This document shows positions 47,074 through 57,460 of a stretch of DNA of 64,000 bases, piece by piece (positions within the stretch are counted from its first letter, which is position 1; every line of letters starts with the position of its first letter). The notes beneath the pieces are model-generated. The model saw only the letters and a list, made by a program, of their open reading frames with translations, had not been told where the DNA came from and ran no database searches. Source of the stretch: SAR324 cluster bacterium (lineage in GTDB: Bacteria > SAR324 > NAC60-12); contig JADFZZ010000002.1 in the NCBI GenBank assembly GCA_015232315.1, positions 248,001-312,000 of the forward strand. The letters run 5' to 3'. A program made the translations under genes and the position numbers.

Positions 47074-48147
47074 TTATTCTGCGGCTTGGTTTCTGGTTTC
47101 AAAAAAACGTTCCTGCATGAATTTCAATTCTTCTGTTTCCGGCAACGCAGGTTCCTGATGTCTGTATAGGTAAACCGGCGGGGAAGGCAAGCTTTCGTTG
47201 CCGTGTGAATCGACCAGTCGGATCTGGAACAGATATTTATCAAAACGCCGACTGAAATAGTCCAGAAAGGCTTCCCGTTGAGGAAGTTCCGGTTTGCTGA
47301 TGGAGGTGGAAGAACCGGGTTGAGGCTGATACATGAGCAAAAAACTGTTGCTGATGGTCGCAATCGGTGTTTCCGGCCAGTTGTAGCCCTCAATCGCACG
47401 ATAAATGTTGGCACGAAAATACACGGGTTTAGTCAGAATTTCTCCGGTATTGTCAAACAACACTTCCATTTGTTCCAACAAGGGTTCCCATGAAATCTGA
47501 AACACATGGGGGGTCATGTCGGACACTGGAATCGCAACCAGTTGTCGTAAGCCTTCTGCCTGTTCAAACGACATCAATTTCAGCTTGGGCACGGTCAATT
47601 CCGGAAATTCTGTAAATCCATTCAGTTTGGTTTGCCGGGGTGTTGCCAGATCCCGACCATTCCTGGTCTTAAAAAAAAGTTTGAAGGAATGCACATAAGG
47701 ATCTTTGGGGGCCTCTGGAAGATAGAACATGAGGTGACCATTTTCTGCTTTCAGGTGTCTGGAGGGATACGGGATCAGATAGTTTCTGGATAAAAGAGGA
47801 AGGCATTCCAGACACTGGGGGTTCAAGACAGTTTCTTCGATCATGAATTGTTGGGAAACGCCCACTGTTGTGCGGATGTGAAACACTTCATTGCGAAAAT
47901 CCTGTTCCAGAAAGACAAGCACCAGATCATCTCTGAGATAAAAAGTGCGAATCGGTGTTTGTGATTCAAAGTCAATGGTTTCTGGCAATTTCCATGACAA
48001 GCGAATCTGATTACCACGTTGGATAGCCGTAAATTCAGTGATATCAGGTAGTTTTTCCTTGTAGGGTTTAGGGACTGTCCGCATGCCACAGCCTGTTAGA
48101 CTCCCTGTGAGGATAATAAAAATGAACAGCACTTTAATAATTTTCAT
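47074..48147 (-). CDS. Lipoprotein with fibronectin-like segments
   Basis: A 357-residue lipoprotein (signal ILTGSLTGCGM, lipid Cys20). The mature start RTVPKPYKEKLPDITEFTAI is followed by IRLSWKLPETI. That resembles deltaproteobacterial lipoproteins with a Pro-rich N-terminus and two FN3-like domains (a second sandwich around FQISWEPLLEQ and KYLFQIRLVDSHGNESLPSP). In many genomes such a lipoprotein lies near lysA, but here it heads the TPR-MscS unit. Its role is unknown. Confidence 0.72.
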   Translation of the reverse strand: MKIIKVLFIFIILTGSLTGCGMRTVPKPYKEKLPDITEFTAIQRGNQIRLSWKLPETIDFESQTPIRTFYLRDDLVLVFLEQDFRNEVFHIRTTVGVSQQFMIEETVLNPQCLECLPLLSRNYLIPYPSRHLKAENGHLMFYLPEAPKDPYVHSFKLFFKTRNGRDLATPRQTKLNGFTEFPELTVPKLKLMSFEQAEGLRQLVAIPVSDMTPHVFQISWEPLLEQMEVLFDNTGEILTKPVYFRANIYRAIEGYNWPETPIATISNSFLLMYQPQPGSSTSISKPELPQREAFLDYFSRRFDKYLFQIRLVDSHGNESLPSPPVYLYRHQEPALPETEELKFMQERFFETRNQAAE

Positions 48148-48423
48148 AAGCCTCTGATGGGGGGTGATGCAACGTCTTTGTTTTGTAACAGGTTACTCCG
48201 GAAGTTCAATTCGTTTTTCCTGACAGGAACAAGCTTTTTGCTGTGTTTTTTATCGTCATGACTGTTGAAAATTCGGCAATGAAGGTTTCAGATGCTTGAC
48301 AATCTGTGCGCGAACCTTTTATGGTAGTTGCTAAGAACTCGTGTGTTTCCATTTCAGAATTATCTGTTTGATTCATGTTTCAACGGAAGATGATTTCTGG
48401 AAAGCCCTGTCCACTTTCCCCGA

Positions 48424-51400
48424 ATGCAGGCCACTATGTCCAATCAACAACGCAACTCTGATCTGTCCTCGCTCGTAGACACTATTCTCGAAAATCTTAC
48501 CAGTGAGTCGCTAAAGCAATATGGAAAATTATTTCTCGCGAATATGTCCAGAAAATCCATTGACGGAACCGTGTTTTCAGAAATGCTCAGGTTTCTTGAA
48601 AATCGGTTCGAGTTTTTTGAACAGGCTGTGAATGAACCCTTCCAGATCAGAATCACCCCCCAGGTTGTTTCCGCGCATCAAGAAAAAATGATTGTGATGG
48701 ATGTGGTGTATCCGGATGTCCCTTACGCGCTTATGACGATTGATAGCCTGCTGAGGGACATGGAATTAAGGATTATCAGAAAAATCCATATGATTGCGGC
48801 TATTGAAGCGGGTCCTGACAAGCATATCCTTCATTCACCTCATGACGCACGCTATCCCCAATTTTGTCATGTGTATATCGAACTTGAATACTTTGAAAAC
48901 GCGGAACTTCTGGACCGCTTGCGCTTGCGTATTGAAGCTCATTTACAAGCGGCTCAGCAGATCAATCGGGACAAAAACGCCATGTTGAAGTTGCAGGATG
49001 AGATTCGTCGTAAAGTGGATCACTATGAGGAAGATCTTCCAGAACCCCAGGAAGAATGGTTGAACCTGCTGGAATGGATGGGGAACCAGAATTTCACGCT
49101 TATGGGCTATATCTGCTATAACCAGACTGGAAAAACCGGGAAACTGTCGGCAGAGCCTGAGCGCTGTCTGGGGATTCTGTCACAGGAATACCAGCGGAAA
49201 TATCCTTCCAGGCTCCAGGATATTCTCACCGCGCATATCTGGAAAAACCAGCAGATGCCTTCACCATTTCATATTGATACACTCAAAGCGGCGAGTCCTG
49301 TGCTGTCTTTAATTCCACTGATGTGTATGGGGTTCCGCTTCAAGGAACCGGATGGTTCCGTCTCGACGCATGTGTTGGTGGGGTTGATCCGTCGAAGTTC
49401 GTTGCATGTCAAGAATATTGAAATGCCGCTGATTCACCTCAAAATGAAATATATTTTTGAACAGAAACACCTGGTGCCAGACAGCTATGAGTATAATGCA
49501 GTGATACGGGCTTTCAGCGCGATTCCCAAACATGAGCTGTTTCGTTCATCGGCCGCAAATCTGCTACAACGTTTTGATGATCTTCAATCCATCAACGCGC
49601 CTGACCGGATTCATTGTTTTCAATACCGCCATCCCTCGAAGAATCAGGTGCATTTCATGGTTGTAATTCCCTCGCAGATTTTCACAGAAAACAATCTGGA
49701 AAAAATTATCGAATGCCTGGAACAACAGGTGCCGCATGAGGATATGGAAGTGATTCAGGTTCAGGGGGAGGAAAAAAACTGGATTGATATGTATTTTGAT
49801 CTGCATGGAGACGCTTCGTGGACATTGGATATCACTCAGCTTGAAGAAACGCTTTCCGCTCTGGTTCAACCCTGGAACGAACGCCTTCGTCATGTGCTTC
49901 GCGAAGACTATGCTGACAATATCGCTCAGGAACTGTTTGACCGTTATGTGGCATTGATGCCTGAACATTACAGGGTCCGAACTTCTCCACAGGACGCGGT
50001 CAGGGATATCCGCTATTTTGAAAAAGCAATTCACGAGCGGGAACTGCAATATAATCTGGTGCCCTTCACCATCCCCACCGATCTGGCGTATAAGGTTTCA
50101 CTATTTTATGTTTACAGTCTGGAAAAAATTGATCTCAATCACATCATGCCGGTTTTACAAAACATGGGGTTGTACGTGATTGATCAACTGACAGTGCGTA
50201 TTGGCGATTATCAGCACACCCTGGGTTTTTTGCAGACTTTCAGGGTGCAGTCTCTTGACGAAAAACGGATTGATGAAGAGAAATTTCATCATTTGCTGGG
50301 AACCCTGCTGGTGAAGGTGTTGAACCAGGCCACCGAAAATGATCCGTTGAATGCCCTGGCATTGAATGTCGGACTCAATTGGCGTTCCATCAACGTTCTC
50401 ATGGCATATCGGAATTTATATCTTCAACTTGGTGCTTCGGTAAGTCGGCAGAAAATTCATAATGCGCTGTTGTCACATCCCCGGAGTACAAGAATGTTGT
50501 TTGAATTGTTTGAAACACGGTTTTCACCAGACGATGGCTATGGTTCCAGGGAGTACCGGCAGGAAATTCTGGTTCCCGAATTAAAACAACATTTTCTGGA
50601 TAGTCTGGCGGATGTGGAGGATGTTGAAGAAGATCTGGTTTTCAGAAGATTGTTCAATCTCATCGAATATACCTTGCGCACCAGTTTTTATACCGGGCGA
50701 GTGAGTGATTCCAGTCTGGTCGCGTTCAAACTCGATTCAGCCAAAGTGGACCACATGCCTGTTCCCGCGCCGTTTCGTGAAATCTATGTTCATGATGTCG
50801 GTTTCGAAGGCACACATTTAAGGTTTGGCCGTGTGGCGCGTGGAGGAATTCGCTGGTCAGACCGTCCTGATGATTTCAGAAAGGAAATATTGGGGCTGGT
50901 CAAAACCCAACAGAAAAAAAATGTGGTCATTGTGCCGGTAGGATCCAAAGGCGGGTTTGTGATCAAAAAACAGCCGGCCTCCAGAGATCTATGGCTTCAG
51001 GAAGGGCAACACCAGTATGAAAAATTCATCAGTGCCCTGTTGGATCTGACAGATAATGTGGATGCTCGCGGGCATGTCACCCATCCTGCCCAGGTGATGG
51101 TGTATGATGAACAGGATGCTTATCTGGTTGTGGCGGCAGATAAGGGAACGGCCAGTTTTTCAGATTTTGCCAATGCCATATCCGGGCGCTATCAATTCTG
51201 GTTGGGTGATGCGTTCGCTTCTGGCGGAAGCGTTGGTTATGACCACAAAAAAGAAGGCATCACCGCACGAGGCGCATGGGAATGTGTCAAACTGCATTTT
51301 CACGAAATGGGACATGATATTCAAACACAAATCACCTCTGTCACCGGGGTGGGGGATATGTCGGGTGATGTGTTTGGAAACGGAATGCTACTGAGTCGTG

Positions 51401-53232
51401 TTCTGAAATTGCGGGCCGCGTTCAATCATGCGCATATTTTTCTGGATCCTGATCCTGATCCTGAAACAAGTTGGACGGAACGTAAAAGAATGTTTGAGCT
51501 CCCACGTTCTACCTGGAAAGATTATAATCCCCAACTGATCAGCGCCGGGGGCGGGGTCTATGACCGAAAGGCCAAAAGCATTAAATTGTCCAATGAAGTG
51601 CGGCAGATGCTTGGAATTTCTTCGGAATATCTCACTGGCGACGAAATGGTCAGGGCCCTTCTGAAAATGGAAACGGACCTTCTCTGGCTTGGCGGCATTG
51701 GCACCTATATCAAGGCGAGCCAGGAGTCCCATGCTCAGGTTGGCGATCAGGCCAATGACGCGGTGCGGATTGATGCTACTGAATGTCGGGCAAAGGTGAT
51801 CGGTGAGGGAGCCAACCTTGGCTTGACCCAACTGGGGAGAATTGAATTCAATCGTGCCGGCGGCAAACTGAATACGGATGCCATTGATAATTCCGCCGGG
51901 GTCAATATGTCTGACTATGAGGTGAATCTGAAGATTTTGCTACAGCAAATGCTGAGATCCGGAGAGTTTAAAAATATAGAGGAACGAAACCAGACGTTAA
52001 GGGTGGCGACGGATCAGGTTTCCAGACTGGTTCTGGAAAATAATATTGGCCAACATCAGTCCATCTCGATGGATTCGCTACGTTCCAACAGACAGTTGAG
52101 AATATTTTCCCGACTGATCGCGTCCCTTGAAACGCAAGGTATGAGCCGTCGTAGCGAATTCATCCCGATTCCCAGCGAACTGGCTAAACTGGAACATGAA
52201 AAAGCCCCACTGCCCCGTCCTGTTCTGGCTGTCGTTCTGGCTTATGCCAAAATGGGGATCTATGAGGCGTTGTTGAAGTCAACCCTGTGTGAGGATCCAT
52301 TTCTTCGAGAACTTTATGAAGGCTATTTTCCGGAAACAATTTTAGCTCGATGCCGGGCGTTCATTGATCAACATCAATTGAAGCGACAAATTATCGCGAC
52401 CGTTTTGACCAATTCTATCTTGAATGAAGCAGGTTCCGCCTTCTTCTTTCAGGTTGGACAATCCTGTCAACAGACGGTCGAAGTCATTGCCCGGGCATAT
52501 CTGCTGGTCTATCACGGCATGAACGGGGTCTCGCTGATGAATGCTGTCCGGCAAAGTCAGGGGGTGAGTCAGCAACAAAAATATGACGCGGTATTATTGT
52601 TTCAGGAGCGGATAAAATCTTTAACGGAATATTTATTGAGCGTTTCCCGCGAGGGCATTGATCTGGCGGATCTTGCCGGGTTCAAAAACACACTGGATCA
52701 ATTGTTTCAGTTGTATCGTGAGGTCAATAAAGAAAAACTGAGCAGAGACTCCTCTGTATGGGAACAATCCGGATTTTCAAAGGAAATTTCTCAAACTCTT
52801 GGTCTGCTTCAATTACTGGGCAACATTCCGGAGGTTCTCTATCTCCATCGTCAGGAAAAACAGGAATTGAACACAGCTCTGCGTGTGACCCTGTTGCTGG
52901 ATGACTTGCTCGGCTTTGGCTGGATCAGGGAACGCCTGAACACGCTGACTTTGCAAAATGAATGGGAACAGACACATCAGGAGATGTTGATCCAATCTCT
53001 GGAAACCAGTAAACGGAAGATATTCCATGGTGTGATCCAGTCGCATGCGGAGGGAACGTTGCAGGCGTTGACCAGCGAACGTTTATTGGGAACGTTCAAA
53101 CATCACCAGCCTCAGGCTGTGGATGGTTATTTTCAAACTCTGGAGCAGTTGAGATATGGTGCGCCGGTTAATCTTTCGACATTGGCGGTTTGTCTTCATC
53201 GTCTCGGTTTTCTGGCTCCGGTAAATTTATAA
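48424..53232 (+). CDS. NAD-specific glutamate dehydrogenase, large (about 180 kDa) type
   Basis: Catabolic NAD-GDH (GdhB/Gdh180 class) that deaminates glutamate to 2-oxoglutarate; about 1600 residues against about 450 for ordinary GDH. A long N-terminal regulatory half (ACT-like segments) is followed by the catalytic core with GRVARGGIRWSDRPDDFRKE, the catalytic-Lys loop VPVGSKGGFVIKK, and SVTGVGDMSGDVFGNGML plus KVIGEGANLG for nucleotide binding. The C-terminal tail is helical. Alternative ATG at 48436 has AGG upstream. manC begins ten bases after the stop. Its degradative role opposes GltBD, so the two should be inversely regulated. Confidence 0.95.
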   Translation: MQATMSNQQRNSDLSSLVDTILENLTSESLKQYGKLFLANMSRKSIDGTVFSEMLRFLENRFEFFEQAVNEPFQIRITPQVVSAHQEKMIVMDVVYPDVPYALMTIDSLLRDMELRIIRKIHMIAAIEAGPDKHILHSPHDARYPQFCHVYIELEYFENAELLDRLRLRIEAHLQAAQQINRDKNAMLKLQDEIRRKVDHYEEDLPEPQEEWLNLLEWMGNQNFTLMGYICYNQTGKTGKLSAEPERCLGILSQEYQRKYPSRLQDILTAHIWKNQQMPSPFHIDTLKAASPVLSLIPLMCMGFRFKEPDGSVSTHVLVGLIRRSSLHVKNIEMPLIHLKMKYIFEQKHLVPDSYEYNAVIRAFSAIPKHELFRSSAANLLQRFDDLQSINAPDRIHCFQYRHPSKNQVHFMVVIPSQIFTENNLEKIIECLEQQVPHEDMEVIQVQGEEKNWIDMYFDLHGDASWTLDITQLEETLSALVQPWNERLRHVLREDYADNIAQELFDRYVALMPEHYRVRTSPQDAVRDIRYFEKAIHERELQYNLVPFTIPTDLAYKVSLFYVYSLEKIDLNHIMPVLQNMGLYVIDQLTVRIGDYQHTLGFLQTFRVQSLDEKRIDEEKFHHLLGTLLVKVLNQATENDPLNALALNVGLNWRSINVLMAYRNLYLQLGASVSRQKIHNALLSHPRSTRMLFELFETRFSPDDGYGSREYRQEILVPELKQHFLDSLADVEDVEEDLVFRRLFNLIEYTLRTSFYTGRVSDSSLVAFKLDSAKVDHMPVPAPFREIYVHDVGFEGTHLRFGRVARGGIRWSDRPDDFRKEILGLVKTQQKKNVVIVPVGSKGGFVIKKQPASRDLWLQEGQHQYEKFISALLDLTDNVDARGHVTHPAQVMVYDEQDAYLVVAADKGTASFSDFANAISGRYQFWLGDAFASGGSVGYDHKKEGITARGAWECVKLHFHEMGHDIQTQITSVTGVGDMSGDVFGNGMLLSRVLKLRAAFNHAHIFLDPDPDPETSWTERKRMFELPRSTWKDYNPQLISAGGGVYDRKAKSIKLSNEVRQMLGISSEYLTGDEMVRALLKMETDLLWLGGIGTYIKASQESHAQVGDQANDAVRIDATECRAKVIGEGANLGLTQLGRIEFNRAGGKLNTDAIDNSAGVNMSDYEVNLKILLQQMLRSGEFKNIEERNQTLRVATDQVSRLVLENNIGQHQSISMDSLRSNRQLRIFSRLIASLETQGMSRRSEFIPIPSELAKLEHEKAPLPRPVLAVVLAYAKMGIYEALLKSTLCEDPFLRELYEGYFPETILARCRAFIDQHQLKRQIIATVLTNSILNEAGSAFFFQVGQSCQQTVEVIARAYLLVYHGMNGVSLMNAVRQSQGVSQQQKYDAVLLFQERIKSLTEYLLSVSREGIDLADLAGFKNTLDQLFQLYREVNKEKLSRDSSVWEQSGFSKEISQTLGLLQLLGNIPEVLYLHRQEKQELNTALRVTLLLDDLLGFGWIRERLNTLTLQNEWEQTHQEMLIQSLETSKRKIFHGVIQSHAEGTLQALTSERLLGTFKHHQPQAVDGYFQTLEQLRYGAPVNLSTLAVCLHRLGFLAPVNL

Positions 53233-53242
53233 GGATTTCATC

Positions 53243-54652
53243 ATGATTGGATTTATTTTATCAGGTGGCAGTGGAACTCGTCTTTGGCCCTATAGCCGGT
53301 CCATGAGTCCCAAACAGTTTTTGAATATGGGGGCAACCCATGAATCGTTGCTTCAGGATACCTATCGGCGGTTATTTCAGGTCACAGGCAAGGAACATAT
53401 TTATGTGATTGGTTCCAAAGCCCATGAATTTGAACTGATGTACCAGTTGCAGGAAGTGGATGAAGCTTTCACTTCGAACCAGTTGTTGCTGGAGCCTTTC
53501 GGACGCAACACGGCTCCCGCGATTTTATGGGGGATTCTATGCATTCCGGAAAATTTGAGAGATGTTCCACTGGCGATTCTGCCTGCCGACCATCTGATCA
53601 AGGCTGAAGCGGAATTTGTCAAGGCGTTGAGAACAGCGGAAACCCTGGCGTCTAAGGGAATGATTGTGACTTTCGGTATTCGGCCGGACCGTCCTGAAAC
53701 AGGATATGGCTATATCAAAGCGGGAAAACCCATGGGCGAGGGGTTCATTGTCGAACAGTTTGTGGAAAAACCTGATCTGGCGACCGCAAAAACATATCTG
53801 GAATCACAGCAATTTACCTGGAATTCCGGGATTTTCATGGCGACACCCAACACATTGCTGCGTGAATTCAAACAACACGCACCGAAAATGTTCCAGATTT
53901 TTTCAGAATACATCAATGTGGAAAACGCGTTCCGTAATCCTGCTGTGGTTGAAAAAATTTATTCCAGGGTAGAGTCCAAATCGGTGGATTATGCCATTCT
54001 GGAAAAATCCGGATCTGTCGCGGTGTTGCCGGTTGACATGCAGTGGAGCGATCTGGGAAGTTGGGACAGTATCCATCAGGAATCTGAAAAGGACAGCAAC
54101 GGGAATGTGACTCGGGGCAATGTGATTTCGCAGGATACCCGGAATTGTCTGATCTTCAGTTCCAAAAAACTCGTCACCAGTATTGGCGTGGAAAACCTCG
54201 TGATTGTGGAAACCGATGACGCCTTGCTGGTTTGTGATTTGACTCGTACTCAGGATGTCAAACAACTGGTCGAGACACTCAAAAAAGAAGATCGGTATGA
54301 ATATAAATTTCATACGACCGTTTTACGTCCGTGGGGGAGTTTTACCGTGCTTCATGATTCTGAAAACTATAAGATCAAAATACTGGAAATCCTGCCGGGA
54401 AAACGGATGTCTCTGCAACGGCATCGTCACCGTAGTGAACACTGGGTGGTGGTTCATGGAACCGCGGATATTGTTCGTGGGCAGGAAAATCTTCTGTTGA
54501 CAGAAAGTCAGTCCGTTCATATTCCACAGACAGTCAAGCATCGGATTGGTAATTCCGGGAAAATCCCCCTGCAGATCATTGAAGTTCAGCAGGGAGTGTA
54601 TTTAGGCGAGGATGATATTGAACGGTTTGATGATGATTATGGCCGGGTCTGA
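53243..54652 (+). CDS. manC: Mannose-1-phosphate guanylyltransferase / mannose-6-phosphate isomerase
   Basis: Bifunctional enzyme for GDP-mannose, a precursor of surface polysaccharides and glycoconjugates. The N-terminal nucleotidyltransferase has ILSGGSGTRLWPYSRS and PKQFL, then EPFGRNTAPAI, and FVEKPD. The C-terminal cupin isomerase has RPWGSFTVLHDSENYKIKI, PGKRMSLQRHRHRSEHW and VHIPQTVKHRIGN. 469 residues, normal. AAGGA supports ATG 53243. The close spacing to NAD-GDH suggests cotranscription, though the pathways are unrelated. It is convergent with the solute-binding gene. Confidence 0.95.
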   Translation: MIGFILSGGSGTRLWPYSRSMSPKQFLNMGATHESLLQDTYRRLFQVTGKEHIYVIGSKAHEFELMYQLQEVDEAFTSNQLLLEPFGRNTAPAILWGILCIPENLRDVPLAILPADHLIKAEAEFVKALRTAETLASKGMIVTFGIRPDRPETGYGYIKAGKPMGEGFIVEQFVEKPDLATAKTYLESQQFTWNSGIFMATPNTLLREFKQHAPKMFQIFSEYINVENAFRNPAVVEKIYSRVESKSVDYAILEKSGSVAVLPVDMQWSDLGSWDSIHQESEKDSNGNVTRGNVISQDTRNCLIFSSKKLVTSIGVENLVIVETDDALLVCDLTRTQDVKQLVETLKKEDRYEYKFHTTVLRPWGSFTVLHDSENYKIKILEILPGKRMSLQRHRHRSEHWVVVHGTADIVRGQENLLLTESQSVHIPQTVKHRIGNSGKIPLQIIEVQQGVYLGEDDIERFDDDYGRV

Positions 54653-54654
54653 GC

Positions 54655-55410
54655 TCAATATTTGTTCAGGAACTGTTCCATGACCTCATCGTTATCCCGG
54701 ATTTTGGCGATCTGCTCCCAGATTCGGGACTTGTCAGCATCGGACAAGGCTGATTTTTTGGAAATAGTGAAATAATAGGATTTACTCTGGATCGGTTGTT
54801 CATGTGTTTTAAACTGATCCTTGTATTTCTTATTAAATATTTTTGCGACTTCAGGAATGGTCACGACCACTCCTTTTTTGTCACGTAGCATCTTTTTAAA
54901 ATTATTTTCGTCCCCTTGCGCGGCATCCACTTCCACACCTTCTTTTTTCAGGTCATCAATGACTGAATAGCCATTGGGCGCCCTGACCGGTTGTGGCAAG
55001 GTTTTAACATCTCCCGCAAATATGTAGGGGTCATTGTTCATGGTGACAACCACATATTCCACTACAGAAATACTCCACCTGGATTTTTTCACGGTTTTGG
55101 CGTCTTCAGGATACGTCATGAATTCTGCCCGCTCATCTTTGTAGGACGCTGAAACCACGCCATCCACTTTCCCCAGTTCAACCTGCTTGAGGCATTGTTT
55201 CCATGGCATGGGTTCAAATTTGACTTCATAACCCAGATCCTGCAAGGCTCGGGTCACGATATCCACATGCAAGCCGGAGGACTGTCCATCCTTTACAAAA
55301 GTGAAAGGATACCAGATGTTGGTATCCGTACAGATACTCACAGTGGCGGCAAATATCAAACTGGTGCTTGCCATAAAAATGATAGCGGCACTGGCAATTT
55401 TTTTTATCAT
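54655..55410 (-). CDS. Family 3 extracellular solute-binding protein
   Basis: Periplasmic amino-acid/small-solute binding protein with a signal peptide (ASAAIIFMASTSLIFAATVS). The mature start WYPFTFVKDGQSSGLHVDIV and the later VDGVVSASYKDERAEFMTYP match the SBP_bac_3 fold. 251 residues. No permease or ATPase gene is adjacent, so it may serve an ABC system elsewhere or act as a sensor. ATG 55410 is preceded by GGGGAG. Its 3' end is two bases from the manC stop. Confidence 0.88.
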   Translation of the reverse strand: MIKKIASAAIIFMASTSLIFAATVSICTDTNIWYPFTFVKDGQSSGLHVDIVTRALQDLGYEVKFEPMPWKQCLKQVELGKVDGVVSASYKDERAEFMTYPEDAKTVKKSRWSISVVEYVVVTMNNDPYIFAGDVKTLPQPVRAPNGYSVIDDLKKEGVEVDAAQGDENNFKKMLRDKKGVVVTIPEVAKIFNKKYKDQFKTHEQPIQSKSYYFTISKKSALSDADKSRIWEQIAKIRDNDEVMEQFLNKY

Positions 55411-55546
55411 AACTCCCCTTGATTCAATGGTTTATTCATCAGTTATTGCATGATTCTACTTTTCTTCTATGTAAGAAAAATTTGGGAAATGCAAGAGCGT
55501 GTTTTATGAATTTTTTAAATAATAACCAACATGATCTGGCAATCGA

Positions 55547-56950
55547 TCAACCATTGCTGTGGATGGTTTTTTCCAGTTCTTCCAGGGCTTCACCGGTATA
55601 AACGGCCAACCGTTGCAAGTGCGGTAACGTGTCTCGACACCCGATAAAACCAAAATTGAGAGTTCCATTGTAACTCTGGCAGGTAATATTCAGTGCCATG
55701 CCATGTACAGGAATGGAAACCGGATAGGTGGCATCCAGATGTGCTCCTCTAAAAAAAAGTGAGGAATCAGGGCCGGGAACGTTGGAAATACAGACGTTGA
55801 AGGTCAGCGGAATTTTTCCGCTGATACCGGCAATGGCCTTGATGGATTGGAATCCGAAGGGCGCCATCAGCAGAGCACTGTAGGCCAAAATGGCGTTTTG
55901 AGACATGCCATGCATCTGTTCCTTGGCTTTTCGGGTTGAATCAATAATAGCTTCTATCCGTTTTGCGGGATCTTTAATGTCGGTAGCCATGGAGGCCAGC
56001 ATGACCCCCACAGCATTGCCACCTCCCGGGTCATCCTTGGGTCTCACATTCACAGGCATGAATGCGATCAGTGGTTTTTCAGGCAGTTCCCCAAGTTCCA
56101 GCAAAAATTTTCTCAAGCCTCCCGCACAGATCGCAATCACCACATCATTCAGGGTTCCACCCACAGACCGGCCCAAGGCTTTGAGACGTTCAATGGTGTA
56201 TTGCTGAGTGGCGAAGCGACGGTTTCTGCCGATTTTTCCATTGAGAATACAATTGGGAGCCTGAATGGACGATACGAGATTTTTGAATTCATTTTTCCCT
56301 GCGTTCCGCAGATCAATCAAGGCGCGTCCGACATGCTGGACAGACCCCATATATTCCCAGAAATGTTCCAGCATACTGGTGAATGTCGGTGGTTCTTCAT
56401 CCGACGGTTGTTTGTTCCGTTTGATGGGTGGAATAGAAAAAAACATGGGTTGTTCATGATCGTGGCGATCGCTGGACAGACTTCGTGAAAGGATTCTCAT
56501 GCTGGTGTAACCGTCGATGAGTGCATGATGCACTTTGACATACAGGGCAAATTTCCCGTTTTCCATGCCTTCGATGAGGTGCAGTTCCCAGGGCGGACGA
56601 GTGAAATCAAGCTGATTGCTGTGCAGATAGGAAACCAGAATTCCCAATTCACGCTCATCACCAGGCGATGGCAAGGCGGATCGTCGGATGTGATAATCCA
56701 GGTCAAAGGCTTCATCTTCGATCCATTTATTGACGGGATTGTATAAAAATTGAGGCGTTTTTAATTTCATATTCCATGGAGGATGAATCTCCGCCGAGTC
56801 CTTGAGTTCTTTGACCAGATCCCTGAGAAAATTGGAGGATGCGTTTTCAGGAAAGCTAAAATGCAACAAACCTGCGACATGCATCATGGTCTCACGGGTT
56901 TCTCCATAGAGAAACATGGCATCCAGTTGGCTCATTTTTTTTGATTTCAT
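55547..56950 (-). CDS. WS/DGAT-type acyltransferase (wax ester synthase / diacylglycerol acyltransferase)
   Basis: 467 residues, membrane-associated enzyme of the WS/DGAT family that uses acyl-CoA to make wax esters or triacylglycerol for storage. The catalytic motif HHALIDG is at 141-147. Other blocks: PLSQLDAMFL-like start (KKMSQLDAMFLYGE), RPPWELHLIEG, LNDVVIAICAGGLR, and NVCISNVPGP. The start ATG 56950 is within a plausible context; MSQLDAM at 56935 is the next option. It stands alone. Substrate preference cannot be read. Confidence 0.9.
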   Translation of the reverse strand: MKSKKMSQLDAMFLYGETRETMMHVAGLLHFSFPENASSNFLRDLVKELKDSAEIHPPWNMKLKTPQFLYNPVNKWIEDEAFDLDYHIRRSALPSPGDERELGILVSYLHSNQLDFTRPPWELHLIEGMENGKFALYVKVHHALIDGYTSMRILSRSLSSDRHDHEQPMFFSIPPIKRNKQPSDEEPPTFTSMLEHFWEYMGSVQHVGRALIDLRNAGKNEFKNLVSSIQAPNCILNGKIGRNRRFATQQYTIERLKALGRSVGGTLNDVVIAICAGGLRKFLLELGELPEKPLIAFMPVNVRPKDDPGGGNAVGVMLASMATDIKDPAKRIEAIIDSTRKAKEQMHGMSQNAILAYSALLMAPFGFQSIKAIAGISGKIPLTFNVCISNVPGPDSSLFFRGAHLDATYPVSIPVHGMALNITCQSYNGTLNFGFIGCRDTLPHLQRLAVYTGEALEELEKTIHSNG

Positions 56951-57460
56951 GGGAATCCTTCAGAAAAAGGGAAATGACAGGCCTACATTCCAGAACAGTT
57001 GGTTCTTTTGGGAAAGCTCCGGAATTTTGAAATAGGCTCTTTGATGGCTCATAACGTTCAGGCAATAGAATGACAAGAGTCAAAATGCGTGAAAATCTGA
57101 GAATCTGTTGAGTGATTGTCGGCATCACTGTTTGGAACAGTGAGATTCCTGTTTTGATCTACAGGTGAAACTACGGGGTTTTTTAAGATTTATGGGTTAA
57201 AAAGTTCTTTGAGGGACAATAAAACAGGTAGTTTTACGAGCTGTTTTTGAAGACTGATTTATGTATTATTTATATCGTCGTGACTGAATTAATAACTGAT
57301 GTGTGTCAGCATAACAGATGGAGAAGTTTTTGCAGTGATTTTTTATTAGATTTTTTAATTTAAATTGGTTAAGGTTGGCACAGATTTGAAAGTTACTCAG
57401 ATACAAGGGGAAAAATATCTGAAATGATCCGAATCAGGGATGAATGACACATAGGGGGAT
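56951..57460. other. 510-base intergenic region with one hairpin
   Basis: It separates the WS/DGAT gene (left, minus) from the short helical gene (right, plus). TCACTGTT-TGG-AACAGTGA (57125-57143) is an 8-bp stem with a three-base loop and no T tract; it could be an operator or leader hairpin. An A/T-rich stretch (57240-57370) would suit promoters. TTGGCACAGATTTGAA (57375) resembles a sigma-54 -24 box, but the -12 part is wrong. No coding frame was accepted. Confidence 0.5.

Noticed and set aside
55419-55601. 60-codon plus-strand frame between solute-binding and WS/DGAT genes
   Set aside because: It runs into the antisense of the acyltransferase gene and has no ribosome site or family similarity.
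57375-57392. Sigma-54 promoter (TTGGCACAGATTTGAA)
   Set aside because: The -24 box fits but the -12 GC is absent and the spacing is off by one.
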